A stretch of DNA of 64,000 bases, from NCBI GenBank assembly GCA_031390755.1, contig JANMTS010000059.1:1-64000 (forward strand), given 5' to 3'. The notes beneath the pieces are model-generated. The model saw only the letters and a program-made list of their open reading frames with translations. It did not search any database and was not told the DNA's origin. Positions 1 to 44,741 of the stretch are shown here, piece after piece; position 1 is the stretch's first letter; every line of letters begins with the position of its first letter. This DNA is from DATMER01 sp031390755. Its GTDB lineage: Bacteria > Acidobacteriota > Thermoanaerobaculia > Multivoradales > UBA5704. Both the position numbers and the translations under genes were made by a program.

Positions 1-35895
<35,895 letters not shown>

Positions 35896-36596
35896 ATGCG
35901 CCATTCGCGGGGAGCAAAAAAATCGGGGAGGTCCATCGTTCACGGAGGCACCCCTGGTCTTCGGAGGCGCCGCGCGGCCCTCACGCCTGCGCACACCTCC
36001 GGCCGTTTCCGCTCCCTCCCCGGCAAGCGGACCTCCCAGGTCGGAACGGCGGTGGCCTTGGACTCGGCAGCCGCCATCCCTCCAGATTGTCAATGAACCC
36101 TCCGGGCGGAATGCCGCCTCCGTCCTGGAGACGCGCACTCTATACGATTCACCGGAGCCGTCAAGAGCCAAAAAGTACATATTTTGTACGAACCACCCTG
36201 ACTCCATCTGGAATGTGCGAGAAACCCACCTTCTGACTCTTGACTCTCTCGAATTTCTGTGTATCGTAACGATCAGGCGCGGCGGTTTCAGCACGATTTC
36301 TTCCGGAGCACACTCGTTTGCCGCTGCGAATTCTCCTTTGCGGCACAGGAAAACTCGTTTGCCGCTGCGGAGATCCCGTTTGCGGCAGCGGAAAAGGAGT
36401 TTGCCGCAGCGGCAAACGGGAGTGCGGGGGCGGAGACCTCGGCGGCGCGGATGAATTCGGGAGCGCGCGTGCGGCAACCGTGGTTGCGGCAGCGGCAAAC
36501 GAGGTGGCCGCCCAGGAAAACGAGGCTGCGCCAGCGGCAAACGGGACGGCGCGGGCGGAAAAACCGCCTGTGCCTAAAGGTTCATTGACAACCGAT
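35896..36596. other. Convergent intergenic region (701 bp)
   Basis: This lies between the NRPS stop codon and the stop codon of the leftward operon. The open frames that cross it are shadows. The part from 36313 to 36563 is the repeat array listed separately. The stretch 36130-36260 is more AT-rich and contains an inverted repeat GTACA-5-TGTAC (36168-36182), possibly a binding site. No clear hairpin plus T-tract terminator follows the NRPS gene. Confidence 0.7.
36313..36563. repeat. Intergenic array of about twelve 21-bp palindromic units
   Basis: TTTG cores lie at 36317, 36337, 36358, 36379 and 36400 (spacing 20, 21, 21, 21). The array continues with degenerate units to about 36500, 36521, 36542 and 36563, where each ends in AAAC or similar. 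The best unit, at 36397-36417, contains TTTGCCGCAGCGGCAAAC. The consensus is the same as the array inside the NRPS coding sequence. It sits between convergent gene ends, with no sign that it is translated. Confidence 0.88.
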
Positions 36597-38399
36597 TCAC
36601 CGTAGTGCCGGGGGTTCGCTTTGCGGCCGGCGGGCCCCCGGCGTGGGGAGGGGTGTATTCACGCGCACAGGCTGGGGAGCGCGCACATGATTCGAGGCAC
36701 ACCGGTAGCCTCCATTGAGGACGATGCTGCGGACGAGCGGCGGCACGAGGTCCAGATGGGCTCCGGCGGCAGCGAAGGCGTCCCGTGCCACGCGGTCGCC
36801 GGTGGGGATCAGGGAGGAAAACCCCTCGGCGCGAAGATGGCCGTCCCGGGTCTCGACCACGACGTTGTTCCAGGTGATCAGGAACTCGCGGTGGCTGAAG
36901 TCCCCGCGGTTTTTCAGAAGCGCCACGGGGACGGAGAGCAGCGGCACCCGCCGGACCTTCATGCCCTCCCGGACCAGATGGTCGGCGGTCAGGTCCAGGA
37001 ATGACGCAAGGCCGGTATCGGAAGTTACTGCGGCCTGCGCCTCGATCAGCGCTCGCTTGAGGGTGTCGCCGTCCGGCTCCAGGCCATAGCCCGCGCGGAG
37101 CGCCTTCCAGTCCTCCGGCGTCAGCTTCTGGAGAAGATCGCGCCCGGCGGCAATATCGGCGACAAGGGCGACGGGGGCGACGAGCGCCTCGGACGGCGGC
37201 AGGAGAGTCACGATCGAGTCGAGGTCGTAGCCCGCGCCGCCCCCGATCCGGCCCATCAACGCAGGGCCGTCCGTGGCTCCGGGCGCCGCGAGGGGCTCCG
37301 GAAGGGGATGAACGAAGCGCACGGGCCGGCCATAGAGATCCCGCAGCTCCTCGGCAGCCGTTTTTGCCGCGGCCACGTAGCGGTCGATCCCCGCTGGCGA
37401 GCCGAAGGATTCGACCGGCACCCGGTCCAGCTTCAGGAGAGCGAGGATGCGCGGCTCCAGGGCATGAAGGGTGATCCAGGCGGCCTCGCGGGTTGCCAGC
37501 ACCTGCCCGTTGTGGAATGGAACCGGCGCCACGGCCCACGCGACTCCTCCAACCCCGCCCCAGGCGCGATCGAGATCCTCCGGCAGGTTCTGGATCAGCT
37601 CGGCGCCGAGGCTGGCGTCCTCCTCCCGGCCGGGCTGGAGGTTGGGGCGGACCAGGACCCGCACCGCGCCGCCCGCTCCAGACGCCGAACGGACCAGGCT
37701 GAAGGGGTCGCGAGGCCATGGGGAGTACGGGCGGCCGTAGGTCTCCAGAAGCGTGAGCTTCAGCCCGGCTCGCTCCTTCTGGAGCCGCCGATGAAGCGGC
37801 AGGTCGGTGAGGACGAGGAGCGGACGGTCCGGAGCCACCTTGCGGACTCCGGCGAGGAAGGCCGCGGCCTCGTCGAAGCTGAAGAAGAAGGACGGCAGCG
37901 AGTAGACCGACGCCGTGAGCGGGTGCTCGGCGTCGTCCTGGAAGAGCAGCCCCGCGGAGCTGTCCAGCCGCCGCTCCAGGGCGCGCCGGGGTATGGCACC
38001 CCAGGCTGCTTCGACTGCCTCGGACGCGGCGAAGTCGATCCCCCGGACCTGGTTCAGCTCATGGAGAATGTCGTCCCGCAGACGCGGAGGGGTGGAAGGA
38101 TCGAGGGCGCCCGGCAGAACCGCCAGCACCCGCGCGCGAAACGCGGGGTCGGCCACGAAGCGCTCCGGGTCCGCGAGCTGGATCGTGAGCAGGGCCTGGA
38201 CATCGGCCGGAGTCCAGCTCCCCTGCCGAGCGAGCCGCCGGCAACGCGCCTTCGCAAGGTTCGCGAGGTGGTCGAGGCGGGCCTCCAGCTCCTCCGGGGG
38301 GACCGAGGGAAGCCCGGGCTCGGGCCCGCCAACCAGGGGGCCCACCACGGGGTCAACCAGGCCCGCGAGCAGAAGGAGGACGGCGAGGATATTCGGCAT
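36597..38399 (-). CDS. Secreted protein with deiminase-like motifs
   Basis: This 600-residue protein starts with a signal peptide (MPNILAVLLLLAGLVDP). The start is the Met that follows the upstream TPR gene by 29 bp; the frame stays open far upstream but there overlaps that gene. Two motifs recall the guanidine-modifying (agmatine or peptidyl-arginine deiminase) superfamily: PWPRDPF at about residues 228-234 resembles the WxRDxGP motif, and GGYRCASN with Cys567 near the C terminus resembles the catalytic GGxHC motif. A stretch near 'FLDLTADHLV' could supply the His/Asp part. If so, it would hydrolyse a guanidino group outside the cytoplasm. Overall similarity is not obvious, so this is a hypothesis. 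It is the last gene of the six-gene leftward operon. Confidence 0.8.
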   Translation of the reverse strand: MPNILAVLLLLAGLVDPVVGPLVGGPEPGLPSVPPEELEARLDHLANLAKARCRRLARQGSWTPADVQALLTIQLADPERFVADPAFRARVLAVLPGALDPSTPPRLRDDILHELNQVRGIDFAASEAVEAAWGAIPRRALERRLDSSAGLLFQDDAEHPLTASVYSLPSFFFSFDEAAAFLAGVRKVAPDRPLLVLTDLPLHRRLQKERAGLKLTLLETYGRPYSPWPRDPFSLVRSASGAGGAVRVLVRPNLQPGREEDASLGAELIQNLPEDLDRAWGGVGGVAWAVAPVPFHNGQVLATREAAWITLHALEPRILALLKLDRVPVESFGSPAGIDRYVAAAKTAAEELRDLYGRPVRFVHPLPEPLAAPGATDGPALMGRIGGGAGYDLDSIVTLLPPSEALVAPVALVADIAAGRDLLQKLTPEDWKALRAGYGLEPDGDTLKRALIEAQAAVTSDTGLASFLDLTADHLVREGMKVRRVPLLSVPVALLKNRGDFSHREFLITWNNVVVETRDGHLRAEGFSSLIPTGDRVARDAFAAAGAHLDLVPPLVRSIVLNGGYRCASNHVRAPQPVRVNTPLPTPGARRPQSEPPALR

Positions 38400-38428
38400 C
38401 TCCGCAGTCCTCCCTGGTTCGAAGACCG

Positions 38429-40198
38429 TTACCCCTTCTTCCCCGCCACCATCTTCTTCACGTTTTCCAGGCTGGCCTTCGCGGCGGCGTCGTTCGGGTT
38501 CAGGGCGAGCACCTTCTCCAGAAGGCGCTGGGCCTCCGCGGGCTTGTTCTGCATCATCATGACGACGGCGAGGTCGTTCATCGCGGCGAGGTGCTGGGGC
38601 GCCATCTCCAGCGTCTTGCGCAGATCCTTCTCCGCCTCGGACGCCTGTTGCAGCGCGATGTGCGCGGAGCCCCGGATGTAGACGAGGTCGGCGTTCTGCG
38701 GATCGGCCTTCACCGCCGCCTCCGCCGCCTGGAGGGCGTCCTGGAGACGCCGCAGACGGATGAGAAGCTGGACTTCCAGGATCCGGGCGCGGGCGTTCGC
38801 GGGGTTGGCGGTCCGCTCCTTGCGCACGGCTTCCAGGGCCTTCTCGGGCTGGTTGGCGGTCATCTGCCTCAGGGCCTCGGACATGTTCGCGCTGAGCGCT
38901 TCGCCGGCGGGGGCCGGGGCGGACGCCTGGGCGGCAGCCGCAGGAGCCGTATTCGGGCGCGCGGCCGCGGCGTCGGCGATCTCCTTCGCCTTCAGCCGGG
39001 CCTGGGAAGCGTCCTGGGGCCGGCCGGCCGCGGTCAGGGATTCCGCATAGACCTCCCAGGCCTCGCGGCTCGACGGATAGAGACGGGTGGCTCGTTCCAG
39101 CATCGGCACCGCGCCCTGCACGTCCTTCGCGGCCAGGAGAAGGCGGCCGTACTCCACCGCCACACCCGCGGCGGGCCGCGGATCGCCCAGCACGCGCGGA
39201 TCGGTCGGAAGCTGGTCGACCAGCGGCTTCAGGATCGCCAAGGCGCCCTTGGAGTTGCCGGACATGCGCTGCGCCCGCGCCTGCAGGAGCAGCAGCGAGG
39301 GATGGCCGGCGGCCTGGCCTTCCAGAACCTTGAGCGCCGAGGCCGGATCGTTCGCGGCCAGGTGGGCTTCGGCCACGGTGCGGCGCACCTCCAGGTCGAC
39401 GTTCGCCGGATGGTCCTTCTCGATGGGCTGCAGGATGGCCAGGGCGCCCTTGCCGTCGCCGCGCTGGATGCGCGCCTGGGCGCGGAGGAGCTGAATGGCC
39501 GGCTCCTTCTCGGCCAGACCCGAGAGGATCTCGTCGGCCTCGGCCGGACGTTCGAGCCGAAGCGCCAGCGTGGCCGCGGTGACCCGCACCTCCATGTCCG
39601 CCGGATCGCTCAGGGCCCAGGGCCGGAGATAGCGGTAGGCCTCCACGACCTTGCCTTCGCGGCTGAGGATGAGACCGAGCTCGCGCGACGCCGGAGAGAT
39701 CGGCTGCCTGGCGACCGAGCGCTCCAGGTAGCGCCGCGCGGCATCCGGCTGGCGCATGAGCAGCGCCGCCCGCGCCGCGTTGTAGAGGACGGCCGGGTCG
39801 GCACCCTCCGGCGCGGCCAGGGGCTGGAGCAGGGTCATGGCCTCCTTGGCGCGCCCCTGCTCGACGTACAGGGCGCCGAGCAGAGACGCGTGATGCGGCT
39901 CCATCGGTCCTGCCTGCCGCGACTCCTCCAGGATCTTCACGGCTCCGGCCACGTCTCCCTTCCGGACCAGGCCCGTGGCGTCCACGAATCGCTTGCCCGC
40001 CGGGGTGAGCGCGGGCATGGCCTGATCCGCGGTGGCGGGCGGGGTTGCCGGGGTTGGCTGGACGGGCTGACCGGCCTGGGGCGCCGCGGGCGAGCCGCCC
40101 TGAGGCTCCTGGGATGTCGAGTCGGCGATCGCCGGAGCGTCGCCGGGCGAGCAGGCGGCCAGGAAGGCGACGAGAAGGACGGACTTGTGCATCTTCAT
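38429..40198 (-). CDS. TPR-repeat lipoprotein
   Basis: This protein of 589 residues has a lipoprotein signal (MKMHKSVLLVAFLAAC, lipobox Cys16), then a Pro/Ala/Gln-rich tether to about residue 60, then tetratricopeptide repeats over nearly the whole length in two blocks split by an Ala-rich segment. The start is supported by CAGGAG ten bases upstream; the open frame could extend 20 codons further but without that site. TPR lipoproteins act as scaffolds at the membrane. Here the partners are probably the TPR-fused phosphatase-fold proteins encoded just upstream in the same operon. Confidence 0.9.
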   Translation of the reverse strand: MKMHKSVLLVAFLAACSPGDAPAIADSTSQEPQGGSPAAPQAGQPVQPTPATPPATADQAMPALTPAGKRFVDATGLVRKGDVAGAVKILEESRQAGPMEPHHASLLGALYVEQGRAKEAMTLLQPLAAPEGADPAVLYNAARAALLMRQPDAARRYLERSVARQPISPASRELGLILSREGKVVEAYRYLRPWALSDPADMEVRVTAATLALRLERPAEADEILSGLAEKEPAIQLLRAQARIQRGDGKGALAILQPIEKDHPANVDLEVRRTVAEAHLAANDPASALKVLEGQAAGHPSLLLLQARAQRMSGNSKGALAILKPLVDQLPTDPRVLGDPRPAAGVAVEYGRLLLAAKDVQGAVPMLERATRLYPSSREAWEVYAESLTAAGRPQDASQARLKAKEIADAAAARPNTAPAAAAQASAPAPAGEALSANMSEALRQMTANQPEKALEAVRKERTANPANARARILEVQLLIRLRRLQDALQAAEAAVKADPQNADLVYIRGSAHIALQQASEAEKDLRKTLEMAPQHLAAMNDLAVVMMMQNKPAEAQRLLEKVLALNPNDAAAKASLENVKKMVAGKKG

Positions 40199-40254
40199 CT
40201 GGGTGTGACTCCTGAAGGGTCGAACGAAACGTTGCGGGTCTGGCACGGGTGGCG

Positions 40255-42438
40255 TCAACCGGCCAGCGCCCGCAGCTCCTTGCTTTCCGGATGCGTGGCG
40301 ATCGCATGGCGCAGCAGGGCGGCGGCGCCCTGCGGATCGCCGAGGATGCGGAGGGTCTTGACCGCGGCCGCATAGGCGGCCGGCGAGCGCTGGCTCTCCA
40401 CGAGCGTGCGCAGCACGGACACGGCCTCCGCCGGCCGGCCCGCCGAGGCGTAGAGCACGGCGAGCCGCGCGTAGGCGGCCGAGTCGGCCGGGAAGTCGCG
40501 GATCTCCTGCAGGAAGGCCTGCTCGGCCTCCGCGGTGCGGTCCAGCCGGGCGAGAAGGTCACCGCGGACCAGGTAGAGCCCCGTGAACTTCTGGCCGGGC
40601 TTCATCTCGGCCAGGGCCTCGTCCGTGAGCTGGATCGCCTCGGCCAGCTTGCCCTGCGCCTGGAGGACGCCCGCCAGAGTCACCACCGGTGCGAGCCGGG
40701 AGCCGCGGGCCTCCAGGGCGGCGCGGGCCTCCTTCTCCGCCGCGGGCAGATCCTTGGCCGCCAGCGCGACCTGCGCCAGGAGATTGTGGGCCACGGCGGG
40801 GCTGTTGGCGAGGCCGATCTCGGCGTGCTTGCGGGCGTCGTCGAGCCGCCCCATGTCGAGCAGCAGAGAAGCCATGGAGAGCGCCACGTGACTCGCCCCG
40901 CCCGAGATCCGCATGGCCTCGTCGTAGGCCGCGAAGGCCTCCTGGTGACGGCCGAGCTTCTGGAGCGACTGGCCGAGGGTCTCCCAGGCGTCGAGCATGA
41001 AGGGGTTGGTCTGCGTGAGCTGCTGGAGTTGCGGCACGGCCTCGGCGTAGCGCTGCTGCGAGGCGAGCTGAAGCGCGCGGCCGAGCTCGTCGAGCGTGTG
41101 GATGCGGCTCTTGGGATCGGGCAGCGGCCCGTCCCCGGCTTTCACCGACGAGCCGAGATAGCCCAGCGAGGCGAGCTTGGCGGCGGTCTCCGCGTCCACC
41201 TCGGACGGCGCGGCCAGCGAGGTCTTCAGCGGCTCCAGCGCCTTGCGCAGCTCCGCGAAGGTCCGCCGCTCGCGGGTGAGGATGTTGGTCCGCTCGGACG
41301 GGTCCGCCGCAAGGTCGTACAGCTCGGCGTCCGGCGCCTCGATGTAGTGCGAGCCGCCGCGGATGACCGAGAACAGCTCGCTCCAGCCGAGGTGGAGCCG
41401 CGGATAGAACGTCTCGGCGTAGACCGTGCGCTCCCCGGTTCCGGCCCCAGTCCCGGAGAGACCGAAGAGCGATCGCCCCCGTGTCTCCGAGGGGGCTCCC
41501 GCGGGAACGGGCAGACCGGCGAGCGCCAGCAGCGTCGGGAAGACGTCCAGGAGCTGCGCCGGCTCCTTCACCGTGGTGCCGCCGCGCTCGCCCTTGGGCA
41601 GCTTGACCAGGAGCGGCACCTGCAAGGCCTCGCGGTAGAGGAAGATGCCGTGCTCCTGCTCGCCGTGGTCGCGGAGCCCTTCGCCGTGATCCGACAGCAG
41701 GACGATGACCGCCTTGTCGTAGACGTCCATCTCCTTGAGGCGGCTCAGGAAGTCGCCGACGATGGCGTCGACGGTGGCGACCTCGCCGTCGTAGGGGTCC
41801 GAGTAGCTCGAAAAGGCCGGCTCCGGCGCGTAGGGGGTGTGCGGCTCGTAGACGTGGAAGAACAGGAAGAACGGCTCCGCCGCGACCGTCTTCGTCCAGT
41901 CCAGGGCGATGCGGGAGGTCTCGCGGCCGGAGCGCTGGCTGTTGCCGAGCGACTCGGTGGCCTTGACCTCGATCTCCGCGTCGTAGCGGTCGAAGCCCTC
42001 CGCCATCCCGGTCTCCGCGCGCAGCACGAAGGTGGACACCGCGGCGCCGGTCTTGTAGCCGGCCTCGTGCAGCAGCTTCGGCAGGTAGGGATTCTTCGCC
42101 GCCGAGAAGACGTAGCCGCTGTTGTCGCGCACGCCGTGCTCTCCCGGAAGCAGGCCGGAGAGGATCGTGGCATGGGACGGCAGGGTCAGGGGGACGTGGC
42201 TGTAGGCGTGCTCGAACAGCACCGCATCCTTGCGGAACTCGTCGAGCGCGGGCGTCTTGACCTTGTCGTAGCCGTAGGCCGGAAGCCGGTCGGAGCGCAG
42301 GGTGTCGACCGAGATCAGGATGATCGGCGCGTTCCTGAACGGACCGGGCTCGCCCGAGCTTCCAGTACCGCCGCATCCAAGGGAACTGAGCGCGCCAAGG
42401 GAGAGGCCGAGCAACCCCAGTCTTGCCAAACACCTCAT
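40255..42438 (-). CDS. Sulfatase-fold (alkaline phosphatase superfamily) lipoprotein with TPR tail, copy 3
   Basis: This protein of 727 residues has a lipoprotein signal with Cys22 (SLGCGG). Residues about 37-400 are a sulfatase-type domain: metal-site Asp45 in ISVDTLRSD, and DHGEGL and HGIF motifs further on. The nucleophile position reads LTLPSHATILSG, so Thr85 stands where sulfatases have the formylglycine Cys (CxPSR) and His replaces the Arg. Thr is the nucleophile in phosphoethanolamine and glycerophosphate transferases of the same superfamily, so a phospho-substrate is more likely than a sulfate ester. C-terminal residues about 450-727 are TPRs. The ATG overlaps the stop of the previous gene (ATGA). 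Confidence 0.92.
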   Translation of the reverse strand: MRCLARLGLLGLSLGALSSLGCGGTGSSGEPGPFRNAPIILISVDTLRSDRLPAYGYDKVKTPALDEFRKDAVLFEHAYSHVPLTLPSHATILSGLLPGEHGVRDNSGYVFSAAKNPYLPKLLHEAGYKTGAAVSTFVLRAETGMAEGFDRYDAEIEVKATESLGNSQRSGRETSRIALDWTKTVAAEPFFLFFHVYEPHTPYAPEPAFSSYSDPYDGEVATVDAIVGDFLSRLKEMDVYDKAVIVLLSDHGEGLRDHGEQEHGIFLYREALQVPLLVKLPKGERGGTTVKEPAQLLDVFPTLLALAGLPVPAGAPSETRGRSLFGLSGTGAGTGERTVYAETFYPRLHLGWSELFSVIRGGSHYIEAPDAELYDLAADPSERTNILTRERRTFAELRKALEPLKTSLAAPSEVDAETAAKLASLGYLGSSVKAGDGPLPDPKSRIHTLDELGRALQLASQQRYAEAVPQLQQLTQTNPFMLDAWETLGQSLQKLGRHQEAFAAYDEAMRISGGASHVALSMASLLLDMGRLDDARKHAEIGLANSPAVAHNLLAQVALAAKDLPAAEKEARAALEARGSRLAPVVTLAGVLQAQGKLAEAIQLTDEALAEMKPGQKFTGLYLVRGDLLARLDRTAEAEQAFLQEIRDFPADSAAYARLAVLYASAGRPAEAVSVLRTLVESQRSPAAYAAAVKTLRILGDPQGAAALLRHAIATHPESKELRALAG

Positions 42439-44741
42439 CCGCCGATCTCCTTCAGGATTCCCTGAGCCTTCCGAATGTCGGCCGCGAACTTCTGCGGCGG
42501 CGCGGTTTCGACGAACTGGCGCAGCGCCCGGCGCGCATCCGCCCGCCGTCCCTGGCCTGCCGCCACCAGCCCGAGGTTGTAGAGGGCGTCATACTGCTTC
42601 GGGTCCAGCTCGACCGCCCGCTGCCAGGCCTTCACGGCGGCGTCCGGACCTTCGGTCTGATAGAGCGCTACCCCGAGCGTGTTCCAGGCGATGGGCAGCT
42701 TCGCGTTCAGGTCCAGAGCGCGCCGCAGGTGATCGCGCGCCTCGGCCGGGCGCTGCCGGCGCAGCTCGACCATGCCGAGAGTCTCGTAGGCGTGGGCGTT
42801 CTGGGCGTCCTTCTGGAGCACCTTCTGAAGGATGGCGAGGGCCTCGCCGTGGCGGCCGGCGTCGGAGAGGGCGATGGCCAGGGCGTTCAGCGTGGCGGGC
42901 TCCGCGCTCTCCAGGGTCTCCGGAGTCGCCGCGAGCGGCTGGAGCAGGGCGATCGCTTCCGCCGGCTTGCCCTGCTCGGAAAGGGAGAGGGCCACCTGGC
43001 GCCGCATCGCCTCGCTCGCCGTCCCCTCGGCGATGGCGCGGCGGGCCAGCTCCATCGAGGCCTCCCCGTTCCCCTGCTGGAGCTCGATCTGGAAGAAAAG
43101 CTCGTTCGCCTCCTTCGGGAACTGCTTGACCGCCAGCTCGGCGTGCGACCGGGCCTCGCTGAAACGGTGCAGCTCCAGCATCTTGGAGGCCGTGGCCAGG
43201 GCGAGCTGCGGCGAGCCGCCCGACAGCTTGAGCGCCTTTTCGTAGGCCGCCGCCGCATCCTCCTGCCGCCCCACCTTCTGCAGGGACGCGGCATAGTAAG
43301 CCCAGGCGTCCTGCATGTCCGGATTGGCCGCCAGCAGCCGCTCGAACACGACGATCGCGTCCTCGTGGCGCTGCTCCTGGACCGCGGCGAACGCCCGTTC
43401 GAGATCGGCGATCGCGTGGCGCTGGCTCTTCGGATCGGGCAGCGGCCCCTCGCGCTCGGCCATTGAGCCGCCGATGTAGCCGAGCGCGGCCAGCTTGCTC
43501 GCCGTCTCCGGGTCGACCTCGGAAGGCGCGGCGAGTCGGCGGTCGTACCCCTTCATGGCCTGGCGCAGCCCGGAAAAGGCGCGGCGCTCGGAGGCGGCGA
43601 CGTTGCGGAGCTCGTCCGGGTCCGCATCCAGGTCGTACAGCTCGGGCTCCGGCGCCTCGATGTAGTGCAGGCGGCCCTCGACGATGGAGGCGAGGTCGCT
43701 CCAGCCGAAATGGATCCGCGGATAGAACGTCTCGGCGTACAGCTTCCGGGCCGGCGCCTTCGGATCGAGATCCAGAAGAGAGGAGCCGGGGAGCCCCTCG
43801 GGAACCGCGGCGCCGGCCAGGGAGAGCAGGGTCGGGACCACGTCCACGAGCTGAGCCGGAGCGGCGACGCGGGTGCCGCCGCGATCCGATCCCGGCAGCT
43901 TGAGCAGCAGCGGCACCTGGAGCGTCGACCGGTACAGGAAGAAGCCGTGCTGCGTCTCGCCGTGCTCTCCCAGCCCCTCGCCATGGTCGGAAAGGACGAC
44001 GATCACCGCCCGGTCGTAGATCCCGAGGCGCTTCAGCTCGGCAAAGTAATCGCCGAGAACCTGGTCGGCCGCAGCCACCTCCGCGTCGTAGGGATCGCCG
44101 TAGCGCGAAGCGAACGGCTCGGGTGCCGTGTAGGGAGTGTGCGGCTCGTAGAGATGGAGAAACTGGAAGAACGGCTTACCCGCTTTATCGCCGCGCGCAC
44201 GCAACCATGGCAGGACGGCCTGGAGCGTATCCGGACCGGTTCGCTGGACCAGGTCGAGGGACTCACCCGCCTTCGGCTTCAGGTCGCTGTCGTAGACGTC
44301 GAACCCTTCGGCGAGCCCCGTCTCGCGGCGCAGGACGAAGGCGGAGACCGCGCCACCCGTGTCATACCCTGCCTGCTTGAGGAGCCGCGGCAGATAGGGA
44401 TGCTTCGCCGCCTCGAAAGGGTAGCCGGCGTTGTCGCGCACCTTGTGCTCCGGCGGCAGCTGGCCGGTGAGGATCGAGACGTGCGACGGCAGCGTCAGGG
44501 GATAGTGGCTGTAGGCCCGCTCGAAGACGATGGCGTCCTTCGCGAACGCATCGAACGCCGGCGTCGCGACCTTGTCGTAGCCATAGACGGGCAGCCGATC
44601 GGAGCGCAGCGTATCGATCGAGATCAGGATGATCGGCGCCCCCTTGGCGCCCTTCGCGCTCCCCTTGCCGCCGCAGCCGGCGAGGGTCAGCCCCACCACC
44701 ACCCCTGCCAGACCCGCCAGGACGAGAAACCCTCTCTTCAT
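42435..44741 (-). CDS. Sulfatase-fold lipoprotein with TPR tail, copy 2
   Basis: This protein of 768 residues has a lipoprotein signal with Cys23 (LAGCGG). The domain plan is the same as the downstream neighbour's: Asp43 in ISIDTLRSD, LTLPSHVSILTG with Thr83 at the nucleophile position, DHGEGLGEHGE metal motif, then TPRs from about residue 460. The start was chosen at the lipoprotein signal, which overlaps the previous stop by 4 bp; the frame remains open far upstream but there runs over two other genes. Close similarity to the downstream copy shows a recent tandem duplication. Confidence 0.92.
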   Translation of the reverse strand: MKRGFLVLAGLAGVVVGLTLAGCGGKGSAKGAKGAPIILISIDTLRSDRLPVYGYDKVATPAFDAFAKDAIVFERAYSHYPLTLPSHVSILTGQLPPEHKVRDNAGYPFEAAKHPYLPRLLKQAGYDTGGAVSAFVLRRETGLAEGFDVYDSDLKPKAGESLDLVQRTGPDTLQAVLPWLRARGDKAGKPFFQFLHLYEPHTPYTAPEPFASRYGDPYDAEVAAADQVLGDYFAELKRLGIYDRAVIVVLSDHGEGLGEHGETQHGFFLYRSTLQVPLLLKLPGSDRGGTRVAAPAQLVDVVPTLLSLAGAAVPEGLPGSSLLDLDPKAPARKLYAETFYPRIHFGWSDLASIVEGRLHYIEAPEPELYDLDADPDELRNVAASERRAFSGLRQAMKGYDRRLAAPSEVDPETASKLAALGYIGGSMAEREGPLPDPKSQRHAIADLERAFAAVQEQRHEDAIVVFERLLAANPDMQDAWAYYAASLQKVGRQEDAAAAYEKALKLSGGSPQLALATASKMLELHRFSEARSHAELAVKQFPKEANELFFQIELQQGNGEASMELARRAIAEGTASEAMRRQVALSLSEQGKPAEAIALLQPLAATPETLESAEPATLNALAIALSDAGRHGEALAILQKVLQKDAQNAHAYETLGMVELRRQRPAEARDHLRRALDLNAKLPIAWNTLGVALYQTEGPDAAVKAWQRAVELDPKQYDALYNLGLVAAGQGRRADARRALRQFVETAPPQKFAADIRKAQGILKEIGG

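Noticed and set aside
36313..36563. CRISPR array or coding remnant
   Set aside because: There are no spacers, and the frame that reads FAAA-type peptides has no ribosome site or start context; it only mirrors the repeat unit.
36597..40562. One 1,321-residue protein on the minus strand
   Set aside because: Only the last 600 residues look like a protein with a signal peptide. The earlier part overlaps the TPR lipoprotein gene in another frame.
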